DNA of 6,470 nt from Desulfarculus sp. (GTDB lineage Bacteria > Desulfobacterota > Desulfarculia > Desulfarculales > Desulfarculaceae): the NCBI GenBank assembly GCA_020216625.1, contig JAIUYB010000134.1, positions 1-6,470 of the forward strand, written 5' to 3'. Shown one piece after another: positions 5,912 to 6,470 of this stretch. The stretch's first letter is position 1, and each line of letters starts with the position of its first letter. A program made the position numbers and the translations under genes. Below the pieces are notes generated by a model. The model worked only from the letters and a program-made list of their open reading frames with translations. It ran no database searches and was not told where the DNA came from.

Positions 5912-6017
5912 GGTGGTAAGATTTTTGTAAGCCTGTCTAGCCAAGCCCCTGGTGACGGATTAAGCCACCGGCTGCCCCACAGTACCGGCCTCGCCCCGGC
6001 CATCCCGCAAAATAAGC

Positions 6018-6024
6018 AGGAGGT
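6018..6024 (+). promoter_or_regulatory. Consensus ribosome binding site of the rightward gene
   Basis: AGGAGGT lies 7 nt before the ATG at 6032. It is the strongest ribosome site in the window and fixes both the start and the reading direction of an otherwise unrecognised gene. Confidence 0.85.
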
Positions 6025-6031
6025 CTGCAAC

Positions 6032-6470
6032 ATGAATGATCAGGACCTGATTCTGGGCTCGCTGCTGGACGACCTGGCCGCCGAGGCAATGGTCCTGGAG
6101 CCCGGGGACCTGATGACCTACGGTGACATCCTCTCGCGCCTGGAACAGCTCCTGGTGGTGGCCGAGGGACTGGGCGCTGGGCCCTTGACCCAGCTCATCG
6201 GTGGCCTGAAGTCCATCATGGAGGGCCTGATCCTGGGCCAAATCCCGGACCAGGCCCAGGGCGTGGCCGGCCTGACCGAAGGCGTGGCCCTGGCCCAGTC
6301 CCTCCTGCGCGGAGAATCCGGCGATCACGAATTGAATCTCTACCTGGCCGCCCAGGGTCTGGCCGAGGGTTCGGCTCCCCCCGCCCCGGCCCCCGCCGCC
6401 GACCAGGCCGCCGATCAAGCCGCGGACCAAGCCGCCGACCAGGCCGCGGACGAGTTGGCCGCCGCGATGA
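6032..6470 (+). CDS. Unrecognised acidic helical protein with AADQ-repeat linker (N-terminal part, cut by window edge)
   Basis: The frame is open from ATG 6032 to the edge, with 146 complete codons visible, and is divergent from the dcw operon. Residues 1-113 look like a compact bundle of about five amphipathic helices, roughly 4-21, 29-47, 51-70, 73-94 and 99-112. They are rich in Leu, Gly and acidic residues and have no Cys, signal peptide or membrane segment. Next comes a Pro/Ala stretch (114-121), then five tandem tetrapeptides, AADQ four times and AADE once (122-141), which look like an interdomain linker. More domains probably follow beyond the edge. The helical pattern is faintly reminiscent of the extra helical modules in some chemotaxis-type histidine kinases, but no HxxKG phosphorylation motif is visible, so I assign no function. 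The strong ribosome site and codon-constrained repeats support a real gene. Confidence 0.8.
   Translation, partial: MNDQDLILGSLLDDLAAEAMVLEPGDLMTYGDILSRLEQLLVVAEGLGAGPLTQLIGGLKSIMEGLILGQIPDQAQGVAGLTEGVALAQSLLRGESGDHELNLYLAAQGLAEGSAPPAPAPAADQAADQAADQAADQAADELAAAM
6395..6454 (+). repeat. Five-copy 12-bp tandem repeat encoding AADQ/AADE
   Basis: Five 12-bp units begin at 6395, 6407, 6419, 6431 and 6443, each spelling Ala-Ala-Asp-Gln or, in the last, Ala-Ala-Asp-Glu. The units differ mostly at third codon positions (GAC/GAT, CAG/CAA, GCC/GCG), so the peptide is kept while the DNA has drifted. The 12-bp unit keeps frame whatever the copy number, so length variation between strains is likely. Confidence 0.85.

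Larger units (their letters stand above)
5588..6017. other. Divergent intergenic region without a convincing protein gene
   Basis: About 430 bp separate the dcw promoter from the ribosome site of the rightward gene. I see no protein gene here with both a ribosome site and family similarity. The region is visibly less GC-rich and less codon-like than the flanking genes. It contains several inverted repeats: GTTTCCC/GGGAAAC (5645-5651 with 5682-5688), CCGAA/TTCGG (5654-5658 with 5668-5672), GGGCGC/GCGCCC (5736-5741 with 5749-5754), CGCCAG/CTGGCG (5841-5846 with 5850-5855) and AGGACG/CGTCCT (5888-5893 with 5903-5908). The right half probably forms the promoter and leader of the gene at 6032. Confidence 0.7.

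Noticed and set aside
5949..5975. Resemblance of GACG...AAGCCACCGGCT to the 3' half of the c-di-GMP-I (GEMM) riboswitch
   Set aside because: The conserved 5' half (CACAGGGCAAACC-like) is absent and the spacing within the 3' half does not fit, so the match is partial and probably chance.
5602..6033. 143-codon minus-strand open frame in the intergenic region
   Set aside because: It has no good ribosome site and no recognisable motif, begins on the start codon of the divergent gene, and spans its likely promoter.
5960..6430. 156-codon minus-strand open frame opposite the rightward gene
   Set aside because: The plus-strand frame has a consensus ribosome site and repeat units that drift at third codon positions. 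The minus frame has neither.

Overview
This GC-rich window holds the first part of a division and cell-wall (dcw) gene cluster on the minus strand. It reads from right to left: mraZ, rsmH (mraW), ftsL, ftsI (a PASTA-tailed class B PBP), murE, and the first 88 codons of murF, which runs off the left edge. The gene order is the canonical bacterial one. Every junction from rsmH to murF is an overlap of 1 to 8 bp, and mraZ and rsmH are only 13 nt apart, so this is one tightly packed transcription unit. Together the genes provide the autoregulator MraZ, a 16S rRNA methyltransferase, two septal division proteins, and two consecutive cytoplasmic ligases of peptidoglycan precursor synthesis.

Upstream of mraZ is a well-resolved control region. 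A near-perfect housekeeping promoter (TTGACA, 17-nt spacer, TATAGT) is followed, and partly overlapped, by four direct repeats GTGGG/GTGGG/GTGGG/GTGGC at exactly 10-bp spacing, the arrangement expected of a MraZ operator. The promoter spacer also contains a perfect 12-bp palindrome, GGAGGGCCCTCC, which MraZ does not explain.

Between this promoter and a divergent plus-strand gene (start 6032, cut by the right edge) lie about 440 bp without a convincing protein gene. This stretch is rich in inverted repeats. It includes a possible promoter for the rightward gene and a possible structured leader with a terminator-like hairpin and mutually exclusive pairings. The rightward gene has a consensus AGGAGGT ribosome site. 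It encodes an unrecognised, acidic, helical protein that runs into a low-complexity linker of tandem AADQ repeats.

The organism is most likely a GC-rich Gram-negative with meso-diaminopimelate peptidoglycan: MurE carries the DNPR motif. A PASTA-bearing FtsI together with this gene order would suit a deltaproteobacterial (Desulfobacterota-like) lineage, but that placement is inference with modest confidence. No mobile element, CRISPR array, tRNA or rRNA was seen. The least explained parts are the divergent gene and the structured intergenic DNA in front of it.
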